Part shown: piece after piece, positions 7,353 to 15,615 of the stretch | Numbering within the stretch: the first letter of the stretch is position 1 | Layout: each line of letters starts with the position of its first letter | Source of the DNA: Mageeibacillus sp. UBA1193 | GTDB lineage: Bacteria > Bacillota > Clostridia > Saccharofermentanales > Saccharofermentanaceae | Length of the DNA: 34,048 bases | Direction: 5' to 3' | NCBI GenBank assembly: GCA_002310155.1 | Contig: DBYF01000115.1 | Location: 11,734 to 45,781 of the forward strand | Translations under genes and position numbers: made by a program | Notes under the pieces: model-generated | What the model saw: only the letters and a program-made list of their open reading frames with translations | Told to the model about the DNA's origin: nothing | The model's database searches: none

Positions 7353-8036
7353 ATGCCTGTTTCAGATAATAATTCATCTGCTTCAACTGCAGCGGGAAAA
7401 GTCGCGAAAATCGTCTTTCTTTCCCTTTTTGCTTTGGTACTTGTTGTAGTCTCGGTGTCTTTCGCAGTCCACCATATGCGTATCGGTTTTGAAAAAGAAT
7501 ATCAGAAGACGTTGATCCAGCGTATTCAGACAGATGCTGGCAATGCTGCTCTGGCTGTATCAGGAGACGAGATCAAGAATGATTCGTCGAAAGCAGCGCA
7601 GAAGTATAGTTCCGTACTTCCGTTCATGATGATGGATGTTAATGAAGATGACTATACGACACAGGTCTTCGGACTTTATGAATACTCTAACGGATCTTTA
7701 GCAATGCTTACCGGAAACGATTCCGATCTGCTGATCGCTAATACGATCCCGGTATCCGAGTGGCTGACTTCTGAAGGAACACCATACGAGAAGAAAGACG
7801 CGAATGTTTACCATTACCTTGTTCCTATTAAGGATCACGAAGGTAAAGTATCAGCTCTTCTTGAACTTTCCGCACAATACAGACCGATGGATCAGATGGG
7901 AAATCAGTTTGAATCGAAGATCCTTAAGACTGTAATTGTGGCTGTAATCGTAGCACTTGCAGGTTTCTCTCTGCAGTTTATCGTTCCGCCGATACTCCGT
8001 CTTGTATCGAATAAGAATACGGAGGCGACATTATGA
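7353..8036 (+). CDS. Membrane protein with extracytoplasmic sensor-like domain and no output domain
   Basis: 227 residues. A membrane helix at about 17-40 is followed by an outside domain of about 155 residues. That domain has the layout of a small Cache/PDC-like sensor, including a strand-turn-strand near its end (YLVPIKDHEGKVSALLELS). A second helix (about 195-217) and a tail of only about ten residues complete it, so there is no kinase, HAMP or chemotaxis domain. ATG 7353 is chosen over ATG 7326 because GAGGTG lies just upstream at a normal distance. Its stop overlaps the next ATG by 4 bp (ATGA), so the two are coupled. The outside half of the next protein has the same layout, which suggests that the two are related and may pair. 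No family name can be given with confidence. Confidence 0.8.
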   Translation: MPVSDNNSSASTAAGKVAKIVFLSLFALVLVVVSVSFAVHHMRIGFEKEYQKTLIQRIQTDAGNAALAVSGDEIKNDSSKAAQKYSSVLPFMMMDVNEDDYTTQVFGLYEYSNGSLAMLTGNDSDLLIANTIPVSEWLTSEGTPYEKKDANVYHYLVPIKDHEGKVSALLELSAQYRPMDQMGNQFESKILKTVIVAVIVALAGFSLQFIVPPILRLVSNKNTEATL

Positions 8037-9958
8037 ATGATTTTCTGATCGAGAATTTTACTAAGGCGCCAAAAGGGAAGAAGTCTATCGCAAGTCAGAT
8101 CGGTTTCTGTTTCGTCACGTCTCTGATCATTCTTTTTGTTGTGTCTTCCGTAGTCACCAATGTTTACCGTTCAGCACTTCAGTCACAGAGAAAGACGGCA
8201 TTGTCCTCTTTTGCCGCCAGTTCGTCAGTAGCGTTGTCCTGTCAGGATCTGACAGATAACATGTCTTTTCCTCTTGAGTGCCCGAAATATGATGGTCAGC
8301 ATCCTTATACAATTAATGTATATGTAAAAGCCGGAAATTCCTTTCTCCGTGTATATACTTCCGACCGCACTTATGATGAAGGCAAGCAGTATGTGCTTTC
8401 CGGTGCAGGTGAGGAGTACATGGAATCCTTTGAACAGCAGCAGCTCATCGTCACTCACAGAAGATCTGAGAATGTGATGTGTGTTACTTCCGTTGCTCCT
8501 ATTCTCGGTCAGGACGGAACTGCATCCGGTATTGTTGAGATCATGCTTCCGCAGTCGGATTTTGTGGCAACAGAGAATGGTATGTCTCTATCATGGCTGT
8601 TTACCATGATTTCTATCTCCGTAGCGATCGCCATCATTTACGGAGAGATGAGACGACTGTTTGATACACTTATCACGCCTCCTGATAAAACAGTTCCGAG
8701 AGCAGTTATGTACGGTATGTCGACATTCCGTCTTATCGCTTTCTTCTCCAGCGTGGGATGCTCTATGCCGCTGATCGTTCTGCCTTCTTATCTTAAGGAT
8801 TCTTTGGCTGACCAGTATGACAACGCGCTTGCGTTACAGACTTGGATCATTCTCGCATGTCTCCTTTATCTGGCGGGTTTCTGGAGATTTGTCCACATGC
8901 GTGACATGCTGATCCGTAAACTGACCTCCAGACTTGCCGTTATCGTCTGCGTGGTTATCGCGTTCGTACTGCTCCTGCTCTGTGGACTGATCAACAATCC
9001 TTATATGACTGTTTTCATGCAGCTTCCGATCGGATTCCTGCTGGGAATGACATTCCAGTTCCAGAGAGAGTATCGTCTTCAGGCTTCGAGAACAGGACTG
9101 GCTGATTTTTCTGAGAGAAAGGTGCACCAGTGCCAGTACACGGGAAATGTCCTGGGTATGTCGATCGGCGCGGTCATCTGCGGTATCCTGTATGAACGTT
9201 TCGGCTTGTTCACAGTACTGATGGTTGCGGCTTTCTTCCTATTCGTGGATGCGATCCAGGTGCTCTATTTCGTACGTCACTGCCCGCCGTCCAATGAGCC
9301 GGTCGTACGTCTGCCGAACTATTTCTATGCGTTAAAGAACACCAAATCCGGTACTTTTGCTTGGAGTACTGTTTTCCCGCTGGGACTTCAGCTTTCCTTC
9401 TTCCTCGTGTTTATTCCGGATTATCTTGAAAAGGTACGCATCTCGCTGGCAACATGTGCTTTCTATTACATGCTTGCAGTTGTATGCGGTGAGCTGATTA
9501 TGAAGATCCTGATCATCTGGTTTGAGGATTTCTTCTCTCATAAGGCAAGGATCACGCTTTCTGCGATCCTGAGCTCTGTCGGTTACCTGACATTCGCTCT
9601 TGCTCCTTCTGCTAAGATCCTTGTTATCGGAGTCACTTTCCTCGGTCTTTCCCAGGGCCTTCACCAGTTCGGATATCTTGATTACTACAGATCTCTTATC
9701 CGTCAGGATAAGCATCCGATCGCCCGAGTGATCCTGATGCGTGCGTTTACAGGCGGCACGATGATCGGTGCTGTGGTATTTGGACTTGCTAATGCTTTCA
9801 ATAGTGTTCGCGTGCCTATGATCGCGATCGCACTGATCATCTTTGTGATCTCGTCTTCCTATCCGCTGCTGATGCTCATGGATAATTCCTCTGCTCAGAA
9901 GCCGGCTGGAAAGCGTCCTCAACATCCGGGAATTACCGGTAGAAGCGGGGAGGTGTGA
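8033..9958 (+). CDS. Sensor-like domain fused to a 12-helix MFS-type membrane core
   Basis: 641 residues. Helix 1 (about 23-43) is followed by an outside domain (about 45-182) of sensor type, containing SVAPILGQDGTASGIVEI, and helix 2 (about 184-204). About twelve further helices follow between 229 and 615, laid out as two sets of six around a polar loop near 415-440, as in the major facilitator superfamily. Segments such as GNVLGMSIGAVICGILYERFG resemble the MFS glycine-rich helix 5 region and the following loop. The C-terminus is short and basic. Function is unknown: it could be a transporter gated by an outside ligand or a transporter-like receptor. It is translationally coupled to genes on both sides. 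Confidence 0.8.
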   Translation: MNDFLIENFTKAPKGKKSIASQIGFCFVTSLIILFVVSSVVTNVYRSALQSQRKTALSSFAASSSVALSCQDLTDNMSFPLECPKYDGQHPYTINVYVKAGNSFLRVYTSDRTYDEGKQYVLSGAGEEYMESFEQQQLIVTHRRSENVMCVTSVAPILGQDGTASGIVEIMLPQSDFVATENGMSLSWLFTMISISVAIAIIYGEMRRLFDTLITPPDKTVPRAVMYGMSTFRLIAFFSSVGCSMPLIVLPSYLKDSLADQYDNALALQTWIILACLLYLAGFWRFVHMRDMLIRKLTSRLAVIVCVVIAFVLLLLCGLINNPYMTVFMQLPIGFLLGMTFQFQREYRLQASRTGLADFSERKVHQCQYTGNVLGMSIGAVICGILYERFGLFTVLMVAAFFLFVDAIQVLYFVRHCPPSNEPVVRLPNYFYALKNTKSGTFAWSTVFPLGLQLSFFLVFIPDYLEKVRISLATCAFYYMLAVVCGELIMKILIIWFEDFFSHKARITLSAILSSVGYLTFALAPSAKILVIGVTFLGLSQGLHQFGYLDYYRSLIRQDKHPIARVILMRAFTGGTMIGAVVFGLANAFNSVRVPMIAIALIIFVISSSYPLLMLMDNSSAQKPAGKRPQHPGITGRSGEV

Positions 9959-9963
9959 TTCTT

Positions 9964-10692
9964 ATGGATATGTGGAATGAGAAACTGACTCGTGAGAATA
10001 TCGAGAATTTCTATGAGATGTATGCCGCTTTCGCTTATCGCTGCGCATATAAGAACCTGAGGGATACTACGCGTGCAGAGATGTGTGTGGTAGATGCATT
10101 TATCGATACATATCATAAACGTGCAAAGCTTTCCGAGGAGAAGGTAATTTACTACTTCTCCGATGCACTTCAGTATCATGTCAATGAACTGGCCAGCCGG
10201 TATCCTGTAATCAATGATTCAGCGCCGGCAGAGAAGAGCCTTGATGAATATACGGCTTCTACGATGAAGCATACGATCCTTGAGAAGATCGATTCGCCCA
10301 GATTCCGTATTGCAGAGTTTATGGCTTCTTCATCAGACAATAAAATCAGAAGAAATACTCCGCTTGCCGATTTCTTCCAGAATTCCGGAGTTACGGTCAT
10401 GCTTCTGATCAAGCTTGTTATCCTTGCGATCGTGATTGCGATCACCACATACTTCGGTGCAGTGACACTATTCCATGCAAACTATTTTATTCAGACCAGA
10501 ACGCAAAAAGGTACGTATAAACTGGATGAGTATATTGTCGGGATCCTGGATTATCTTCCGGTTTCCATCAATGGAAAAGGTGCTGTAACACCGGCTGTTC
10601 CGAAAGAGACGCAGGACACGTCAGCATCTGAAACATCAGATACGACACCGCCGTCAGAAACTCCGACGGAACCATCAGCGACACAGGGGTAA
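9964..10692 (+). CDS. Membrane-tethered protein with sigma-region-2-like N-terminus
   Basis: 242 residues. The cytoplasmic head (1-80) reads like region 2 of ECF sigma factors (ENFYEMYAAFAYRCAYKNL, then a D..RAEMCVVDAFIDTYHKR helix). There is no recognisable region 4. A linker leads to one membrane helix (about 142-169) and an outside tail that is Thr/Ser/Pro-rich (about 207-242). ATG 9964 is preferred to GTG 9955 because the SD GGGGAGG (9947-9953) is ten bases before the ATG but only one base before the GTG. It is the last gene of the cassette. The sigma resemblance is a motif impression and could be coincidental. A regulator held at the membrane, or an anti-sigma-like scaffold, are the options I would consider. 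Confidence 0.75.
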   Translation: MDMWNEKLTRENIENFYEMYAAFAYRCAYKNLRDTTRAEMCVVDAFIDTYHKRAKLSEEKVIYYFSDALQYHVNELASRYPVINDSAPAEKSLDEYTASTMKHTILEKIDSPRFRIAEFMASSSDNKIRRNTPLADFFQNSGVTVMLLIKLVILAIVIAITTYFGAVTLFHANYFIQTRTQKGTYKLDEYIVGILDYLPVSINGKGAVTPAVPKETQDTSASETSDTTPPSETPTEPSATQG

Positions 10693-10744
10693 AGTGCTTT
10701 TAGATTCTGACTAAAATGTAATGATTTTTCTTGGGGAAGAGGAT

Positions 10745-10750
10745 TATAAT
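10745..10750 (+). promoter_or_regulatory. Candidate -10 (TATAAT) before the LCP gene
   Basis: A perfect TATAAT lies 50 bp before the ATG at 10801; no good -35 is seen 16-18 bp upstream. No terminator hairpin is evident between 10693 and this site, so read-through from the cassette is possible. Confidence 0.4.
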
Positions 10751-10800
10751 CCCATCGTGCACGGAAGGTCGTGCCGGGATCACATAGTAAGGACGGAGAC

Positions 10801-12093
10801 ATGAAAGAGCAAACGAACGAAAGAGAAGTCCGCAGACCGGGTTCTTCAGACAAACAAGTACATGTTGAACATATTAATGCTAAAGGAAAAGTAGTTTCTC
10901 CTAAGAAGCAGAAGAAACAGAAGAAGCAGAAGAAACCATGGACGTTTAAGCGCGTGTTTTTGCGTATCCTTCTTCCTATCATTCTTGTTCTCGCGATCAT
11001 TGTCGGTGGTCTTTATATTGCTTTCCAGATGTATAAAGAGCATCTTCTGAATCAGATCGAATATATCCCGAGAGATACAAACCCGACGTTCATTAACGAA
11101 GAGAGCTCCATCGTTGAACTGTCTTCTTACACTACGCAGACATCCAATGCGATCATCGAGGAAGAAGGTATCCATAATTTCCTTCTGATCGGTATCGACA
11201 GCCGTTCGAAAAATTATACTAAGGATGGTACCGGAGCTCTTGCCGATGTTATCATGGTCATGAGTGTGGATGATGATGCCGGAACCATTAAGCTTGTTAC
11301 GATCCAGCGTGATTGTTACGCATATATTCCCGGACATTCTAAACCGCAGAAGATCAATGCGGCAATGAGTTACGGAGGTCCGGATCTTCTTGTCGCGGTT
11401 GTTGCCAACCATCTCCGTCTGGATATAGAGGGTTATGCCTATGTTAACTTCTATAATATGGAGAAGGTGATCGATGCCGTTGGCGGTATCGATATCGAGG
11501 TGACCAAATCTGAGGTCAACCATGTTCCAGGCGGACTGAATGAGAACCTTGCCGAGCAGAACCGCATCTTAGGTGTTGCCGAAGATACATATAAGGTTAC
11601 AGGTTCCGGTATGCTGCATCTGAACGGCCGCCAGGCTGTGGCATACAGCCGTATCCGCGAAGTCGGAAATGGTGTATACGGCCGATCTGAACGACAGGTC
11701 AAAGTTCTGAATTGTCTGCTTCAGACTTATTCGGATCTGGGAACGATGAAGAAGCTCTCTGCGCTGGAAGATATTCTTCAGATGGTCGCTACAAATATCT
11801 CTAAAGATGAGATTGAGGACTATGCTTTTGATTTCCTGCCGAAAGTACGCCAGATGGAGATCGAAACAATGGGTATCCCGATCGACGGTTATGCGCGTCA
11901 GGGCATGTTCTCAGATGTTCGTGCCAATGAGTGGAGTATCCGTCCGGACTGGAACGGAATGATACCGCTGGTGCAGGATTTCCTTTACGGCGAGAGGACA
12001 CCCTTTGATAAAGTTGATGAGATTCCGAAAGCGCCTGTACATGAATCCGAAGAAACACAAAAGAATAATTCTGCAGACGAGCCAAACGAATAG
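10801..12093 (+). CDS. LytR-CpsA-Psr (LCP) family cell-wall glycopolymer ligase
   Basis: 430 residues. LCP enzymes move undecaprenyl-linked glycopolymers onto peptidoglycan outside the membrane. A basic cytoplasmic N-terminus with runs of KKQ is followed by one membrane helix (about 53-76) and the LCP domain (about 124-311). Key motifs are FLLIGIDSRS, ADVIMVMSV, IQRDCYAYIPG, KINAAMSYGGPD and the C-terminal arginine motif SRIREVGNGVYGRSERQ. The extracytoplasmic C-terminal tail (about 400-430) is polar. ATG 10801 is chosen over ATG 10771 because GGACGGAG lies directly before it. Which polymer it attaches is not shown, and no polymer-synthesis genes are adjacent. Confidence 0.94.
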   Translation: MKEQTNEREVRRPGSSDKQVHVEHINAKGKVVSPKKQKKQKKQKKPWTFKRVFLRILLPIILVLAIIVGGLYIAFQMYKEHLLNQIEYIPRDTNPTFINEESSIVELSSYTTQTSNAIIEEEGIHNFLLIGIDSRSKNYTKDGTGALADVIMVMSVDDDAGTIKLVTIQRDCYAYIPGHSKPQKINAAMSYGGPDLLVAVVANHLRLDIEGYAYVNFYNMEKVIDAVGGIDIEVTKSEVNHVPGGLNENLAEQNRILGVAEDTYKVTGSGMLHLNGRQAVAYSRIREVGNGVYGRSERQVKVLNCLLQTYSDLGTMKKLSALEDILQMVATNISKDEIEDYAFDFLPKVRQMEIETMGIPIDGYARQGMFSDVRANEWSIRPDWNGMIPLVQDFLYGERTPFDKVDEIPKAPVHESEETQKNNSADEPNE

Positions 12094-12123
12094 TGATTTT
12101 CCGCTTTTTGTCTTTCTTTGATA

Positions 12124-12151
12124 TTGACATTCGCTGACTAAATGGTATAGT
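12124..12151 (+). promoter_or_regulatory. groESL promoter
   Basis: A perfect TTGACA (12124-12129) is followed after 16 bp by TATAGT (12146-12151). The CIRCE operator starts 11 bp later, covering the likely transcript start region. Confidence 0.88.
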
Positions 12152-12161
12152 AGTATTTGAT

Positions 12162-12188
12162 TTAGCACTCGTGATAATCGAGTGCTAA
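12162..12188 (+). promoter_or_regulatory. CIRCE operator (HrcA binding site)
   Basis: TTAGCACTC (12162-12170), nine bases, then GAGTGCTAA (12180-12188): an exact match to the consensus inverted repeat bound by the heat-shock repressor HrcA. It lies between the promoter and groES, so groESL is expected to be derepressed on heat stress. hrcA itself is not in the window. Confidence 0.98.
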
Positions 12189-12212
12189 TAAATTTACTGG
12201 AGGTGATTCACC

Positions 12213-12497
12213 ATGACCATTAAGCCACTGGGTGACAGAGTAGTTATTAAGATGACAGAGGCTGAAGAAACCACACATAGCGGAATCGTGTTGGCAGGAT
12301 CTGCAAAGGAGAAGCCTCAGATCGCAGAGATCGTCGCGGTTGGACCGGGCGGAATCGTAGATGGAAAAGAAGTAAAGATGGAACTCTCCGTTGGTGAGAA
12401 GGTTCTTGTTTCCAAGTATGCAGGTACACAGGTAAAGATCGACGGAACTGAGTATACGATCCTGAGTCAGAGCGATGTTCTGGCTATCGTTGAGTAA
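12213..12497 (+). CDS. groES: Co-chaperonin GroES
   Basis: 94 residues, the normal length. GroES forms the seven-fold lid of the GroEL chamber. The conserved start (KPLGDRVVIKM), the mobile-loop region (EETTHSGIVLAGSAKEKPQ) and the C-terminal strand (EYTILSQSDVLAIVE) are all present. A very strong SD (GGAGGTGA, 12199-12206) precedes the ATG. It is the first gene of the CIRCE-controlled operon, 24 bp before groEL. Confidence 0.99.
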   Translation: MTIKPLGDRVVIKMTEAEETTHSGIVLAGSAKEKPQIAEIVAVGPGGIVDGKEVKMELSVGEKVLVSKYAGTQVKIDGTEYTILSQSDVLAIVE

Positions 12498-12521
12498 GTC
12501 GAATTCTAGGAGGTTTTTCAT

Positions 12522-14138
12522 ATGGCAAAGGAACTGAAGTATTCCGAAGACGCAAGACGCGCTTTGGAAAGTGGTGTAAATAAGGTAGCAGATACAGTTA
12601 AGATCACACTCGGACCGAAGGGCAGAAACGTAGTTCTCGATAAGAAGTACGGTGCTCCGCTCATTACAAACGACGGTGTTACGATCGCAAAGGAGATCGA
12701 GCTCGAGGATCGTTTCGAGAATGCAGGCGCTCAGCTGGTTAAGGAAGTCGCTTCCAAGACAAACGATGTTGCCGGTGACGGTACAACAACAGCAACCCTT
12801 CTTGCTCAGGCAATTATCCGTGAAGGCTTAAAGAACGTTGCTGCTGGCGCTAACCCGATCATCCTCCGTAAAGGTATCCAGATCGCTGTTGATGAGGCAG
12901 TTAAGTCTCTCGAGTCTGCTGCTAAGAAGGTTGACGGTTCCAAGGATATCGCTCGTGTAGCATCTATTTCCGCAGGCGATGATCTGATCGGTGATCTGAT
13001 CTCCCAGGCAATGGAAAAGGTTTCTTCTGACGGTGTTATCACAGTTGAAGAGTCCAAGACAATGGGCACTGAGCTTGAAGTAGTAGAAGGTATGCAGTTT
13101 GACCGCGGTTACCTTTCTTCCTACATGTGCACTGATATGGATAAGATGGAAGCTGTTCTTGATGATCCTTATATCCTTATCACAGATAAGAAGATCTCCA
13201 ACATCCAGGACGTTCTCCCGCTCCTTGAGCAGGTCGTTCAGCAGGGTAAGAAGCTCCTGATCATCGCTGAGGATGTTGATGGTGAAGCTCTCGCTACATT
13301 GATCGTTAATAAACTCCGTGGCACATTCACATGTGTTGCTGTTAAGGCTCCTGGCTTTGGTGACAGAAGAAAGGCTATGCTCGAGGATATCGCTATCCTT
13401 ACAGGCGGTCAGGTCATCACAGGTGACCTCGGTCTCGAACTGAAGGAAACTACGATGGAACAGCTCGGCCGTGCTCATCAGGTTAAGGTTCAGAAAGAGA
13501 ACACGATCATCGTTGACGGTATGGGTGATCCGGAAGCAATCAAGTCCCGTGTTTCCCAGATCCGTGCTCAGATCGAAGAAACATCTTCCGAGTTTGACAG
13601 AGAAAAGCTCCAGGAGCGTCTGGCTAAGCTCTCCGGTGGTGTTGCTGTTATCAAGGTCGGTGCTGCTACAGAAACTGAGATGAAAGAGAAGAAGCTCCGT
13701 ATCGAGGATGCTCTCGCTGCTACACGTGCCGCTGTTGAAGAAGGTATCGTTCCTGGTGGCGGAACTGCTTACATCAATGTTCTGCCGGCTGTATCCGCAC
13801 TCGTTGACAAGTACGACGGAGATGTTGCTACAGGTATCCGCATCATCGCAAAGGCTCTCGAGGCTCCGATCCGTCAGATCGCTGCTAACGCAGGTCTTGA
13901 TGGTTCCGTTATCTGCGAGAACATCAAGAAGTCCGAGGCAGGAAATGGTTATGATGCCCTGAATGATAAGTATGTAAACATGTTCGAAGCAGGTATTGTA
14001 GACCCGGCAAAGGTAACCCGTTCTGCACTCCAGAATGCGGCTTCCGTTTCCTCTACACTCCTTACGACAGAGGCAGTTGTCTGCGACATTCCGCAGCCTG
14101 AACCGCCGATGCCGAATCCGGGTGCCGGTATGTATTAA
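12522..14138 (+). CDS. groEL: Chaperonin GroEL (Hsp60)
   Basis: 538 residues. GroEL is the ATP-driven folding chamber. Equatorial-domain motifs include VTLGPKGRNVV-type sequence near residue 30, the nucleotide-binding GDGTTTATLLAQ (about 86-97) and EEGIVPGGGTAY (about 408-419). The apical domain lies between. The C-terminus ends PEPPMPNPGAGMY and lacks the repeated GGM tail of many GroELs; only a single GAGM remains. SD AGGAGG is present seven to ten bases before the ATG. A strong terminator follows. Confidence 0.99.
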   Translation: MAKELKYSEDARRALESGVNKVADTVKITLGPKGRNVVLDKKYGAPLITNDGVTIAKEIELEDRFENAGAQLVKEVASKTNDVAGDGTTTATLLAQAIIREGLKNVAAGANPIILRKGIQIAVDEAVKSLESAAKKVDGSKDIARVASISAGDDLIGDLISQAMEKVSSDGVITVEESKTMGTELEVVEGMQFDRGYLSSYMCTDMDKMEAVLDDPYILITDKKISNIQDVLPLLEQVVQQGKKLLIIAEDVDGEALATLIVNKLRGTFTCVAVKAPGFGDRRKAMLEDIAILTGGQVITGDLGLELKETTMEQLGRAHQVKVQKENTIIVDGMGDPEAIKSRVSQIRAQIEETSSEFDREKLQERLAKLSGGVAVIKVGAATETEMKEKKLRIEDALAATRAAVEEGIVPGGGTAYINVLPAVSALVDKYDGDVATGIRIIAKALEAPIRQIAANAGLDGSVICENIKKSEAGNGYDALNDKYVNMFEAGIVDPAKVTRSALQNAASVSSTLLTTEAVVCDIPQPEPPMPNPGAGMY

Positions 14139-14161
14139 TCAGTTGATTTCTGATAAAATAG

Positions 14162-14196
14162 AGAGGTCATGGGAATCCCCCATGACCTCTATTTTT
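14162..14196 (+). terminator. groESL terminator
   Basis: AGAGGTCATGGG (14162-14173) pairs perfectly with CCCATGACCTCT (14179-14190) around a 5-nt loop, followed by ATTTTTG. Confidence 0.93.
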
Positions 14197-14212
14197 GTTA
14201 AGGAGATCATAC

Positions 14213-14785
14213 ATGCGTTTAAATAACGAATTGATCATTGAGAAGATCGTGACCAAGCATCTTACCACGAAGGATAAGATCAGCCGTATTATCTTTATAG
14301 TGTGTGCTGTATTAGCGATCTTTCTAGTCAATTTCATTCCGCTTTTTTTCGGAATAGTCTATCTCTTCCTGCTTACGGTATCTCTTTCGTTCGGTATAGG
14401 TTATCTCTGCTATCTGATGGTAAGCGGTGTAACGAAGGAATATGAATACAGCATAGTGAATGACGAGTTTTCAATCGATGTGATTTCCGGCAAAAAGCGT
14501 CGTGCGCCGCTGTTTTCCGGTTCGATCCGCGAATTTGAAATGGTCGCGAAATTGAAGGACGAGAGACATCCTGTGTCTGAGTTTGACAAAGGTGTACTCC
14601 ATGGATACTGCAGTTCCGGCATCAATAAGGAAAATGAATGGTATATCGCAACAATGAGCGGGTCTCAGAAGGTGCTTTTGTTTATTGAACCGGATGAGAG
14701 GATGCTTCAGGCTTTCTTCCGATATAATCCAAGAAATACGATGTACCGTCCGACATCCAGACCTAACGGAAAAAAAGAGGATTGA
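14213..14785 (+). CDS. Small two-helix membrane protein of unknown function
   Basis: 190 residues. Two hydrophobic helices (about 24-41 and 44-70) lie close together, so both ends probably face the cytoplasm. A globular C-terminal part of about 115 residues follows, with mixed strand and helix patterning. I do not recognise the family; it may belong to one of the small uncharacterised clostridial membrane families. ATG 14213 is chosen because AAGGAGATC lies just before it; an in-frame start at 14195 would lie inside the groEL terminator. Its stop codon lies 2 bp before the thioesterase ATG, so the two are probably coupled. Confidence 0.78.
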   Translation: MRLNNELIIEKIVTKHLTTKDKISRIIFIVCAVLAIFLVNFIPLFFGIVYLFLLTVSLSFGIGYLCYLMVSGVTKEYEYSIVNDEFSIDVISGKKRRAPLFSGSIREFEMVAKLKDERHPVSEFDKGVLHGYCSSGINKENEWYIATMSGSQKVLLFIEPDERMLQAFFRYNPRNTMYRPTSRPNGKKED

Positions 14786-14787
14786 TT

Positions 14788-15543
14788 ATGCAGTATATAC
14801 CGGAAGAGGATCTATACAGATTTACGATTATCGGACCGGAGACGGATATTCACGACAGATTACACTATCACTGCTTATTTGCGATGCTTCAGGAGGCGGC
14901 CTGCCTTAACGCGGAGCGTCATGGCTTCGGCGCGGATAAGATGGATGAGCTTTCCGCCTGCTGGCTTTTGCTTCGTATGAAGGTAGAGATGGATGTGATC
15001 CCGAAGTGGAGGGATGTTATCTATATCCGTACATGGTCTCAGGGTTTTGAACGCCTGCTGTTTAACCGTGATTTCGATATTTTCGATGAGAATAAGAAGC
15101 TTATCGGACGGGCGACCTCTGTCTGGGTGATCGCACATCAGGGCGATCACCGTCCGGTACGTCCTACATCGATCCCGGGAATGGAAGTGTTCGTGACAGA
15201 AAAACCGTCCGAGCGTAAAGCGGAGAAACTTGCTGTGATTCCGGATGAGAAGAGAGCTGAATCCCCGAAATTCAAGCGTTTTGCCGATTACAGTCTGATT
15301 GACCGGAACATGCATGTAAATAACACCCAGTATATTGCCTGGAGCGAGGATGCCTGCTATTCCCAGATCCCACGTGAGAACAGCATCAAAGAGCTTACGA
15401 TCAACTATTCTTCGGAAGTTCATCCGGGCGAGGAAGTCCAGCTTTTCTGTACAGAGGATGAGGGAACCGTCATGGTCGACGGAATCGAAGTGCAGAGCGG
15501 CCGGCATGTCTTTTCGACCAGAATCATATCTTCGTCAAATTGA
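14788..15543 (+). CDS. Acyl-ACP thioesterase (FatA/FatB-like)
   Basis: 251 residues: two tandem hotdog domains (about 1-130 and 150-251). These enzymes release free fatty acids from acyl carrier protein. The second domain carries the catalytic block DRNMHVNNTQYIAWSED, with N174 and H176 as expected and the downstream acidic E187. The first domain has the family's Trp-rich strand (IYIRTWSQGFERLLFNRDF). ATG 14788 is preferred to an in-frame TTG at 14782 because AGAGG sits 7-8 bases upstream of it. Chain-length preference cannot be read from sequence. Confidence 0.92.
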   Translation: MQYIPEEDLYRFTIIGPETDIHDRLHYHCLFAMLQEAACLNAERHGFGADKMDELSACWLLLRMKVEMDVIPKWRDVIYIRTWSQGFERLLFNRDFDIFDENKKLIGRATSVWVIAHQGDHRPVRPTSIPGMEVFVTEKPSERKAEKLAVIPDEKRAESPKFKRFADYSLIDRNMHVNNTQYIAWSEDACYSQIPRENSIKELTINYSSEVHPGEEVQLFCTEDEGTVMVDGIEVQSGRHVFSTRIISSSN

Positions 15544-15573
15544 TATGATTTGCGGGTTTATCAATATGATTTT
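15539..15573. repeat. AT-rich inverted and direct repeat after the thioesterase gene
   Basis: ATTGATA (15539-15545) and TATCAAT (15559-15565) can form a 7-bp hairpin. ATATGATTT occurs twice (15543-15551 and 15564-15572). It overlaps the thioesterase stop codon and lies just before a possible -10 (TACAAT, 15580-15585) for the ABC operon. It may be a weak terminator or an operator. Confidence 0.35.
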
Positions 15574-15615
15574 ATAAGGTACAATGTATTCGCATAAAAA
15601 GCGGAGGGCAGCGAA

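Noticed and set aside
9332..9925. 197-codon minus-strand frame
   Set aside because: It is antisense to the MFS-like core; hydrophilic, no SD, no family likeness.
12828..13478. 216-codon minus-strand frame
   Set aside because: It is antisense to groEL, a strongly conserved gene; no start signals.
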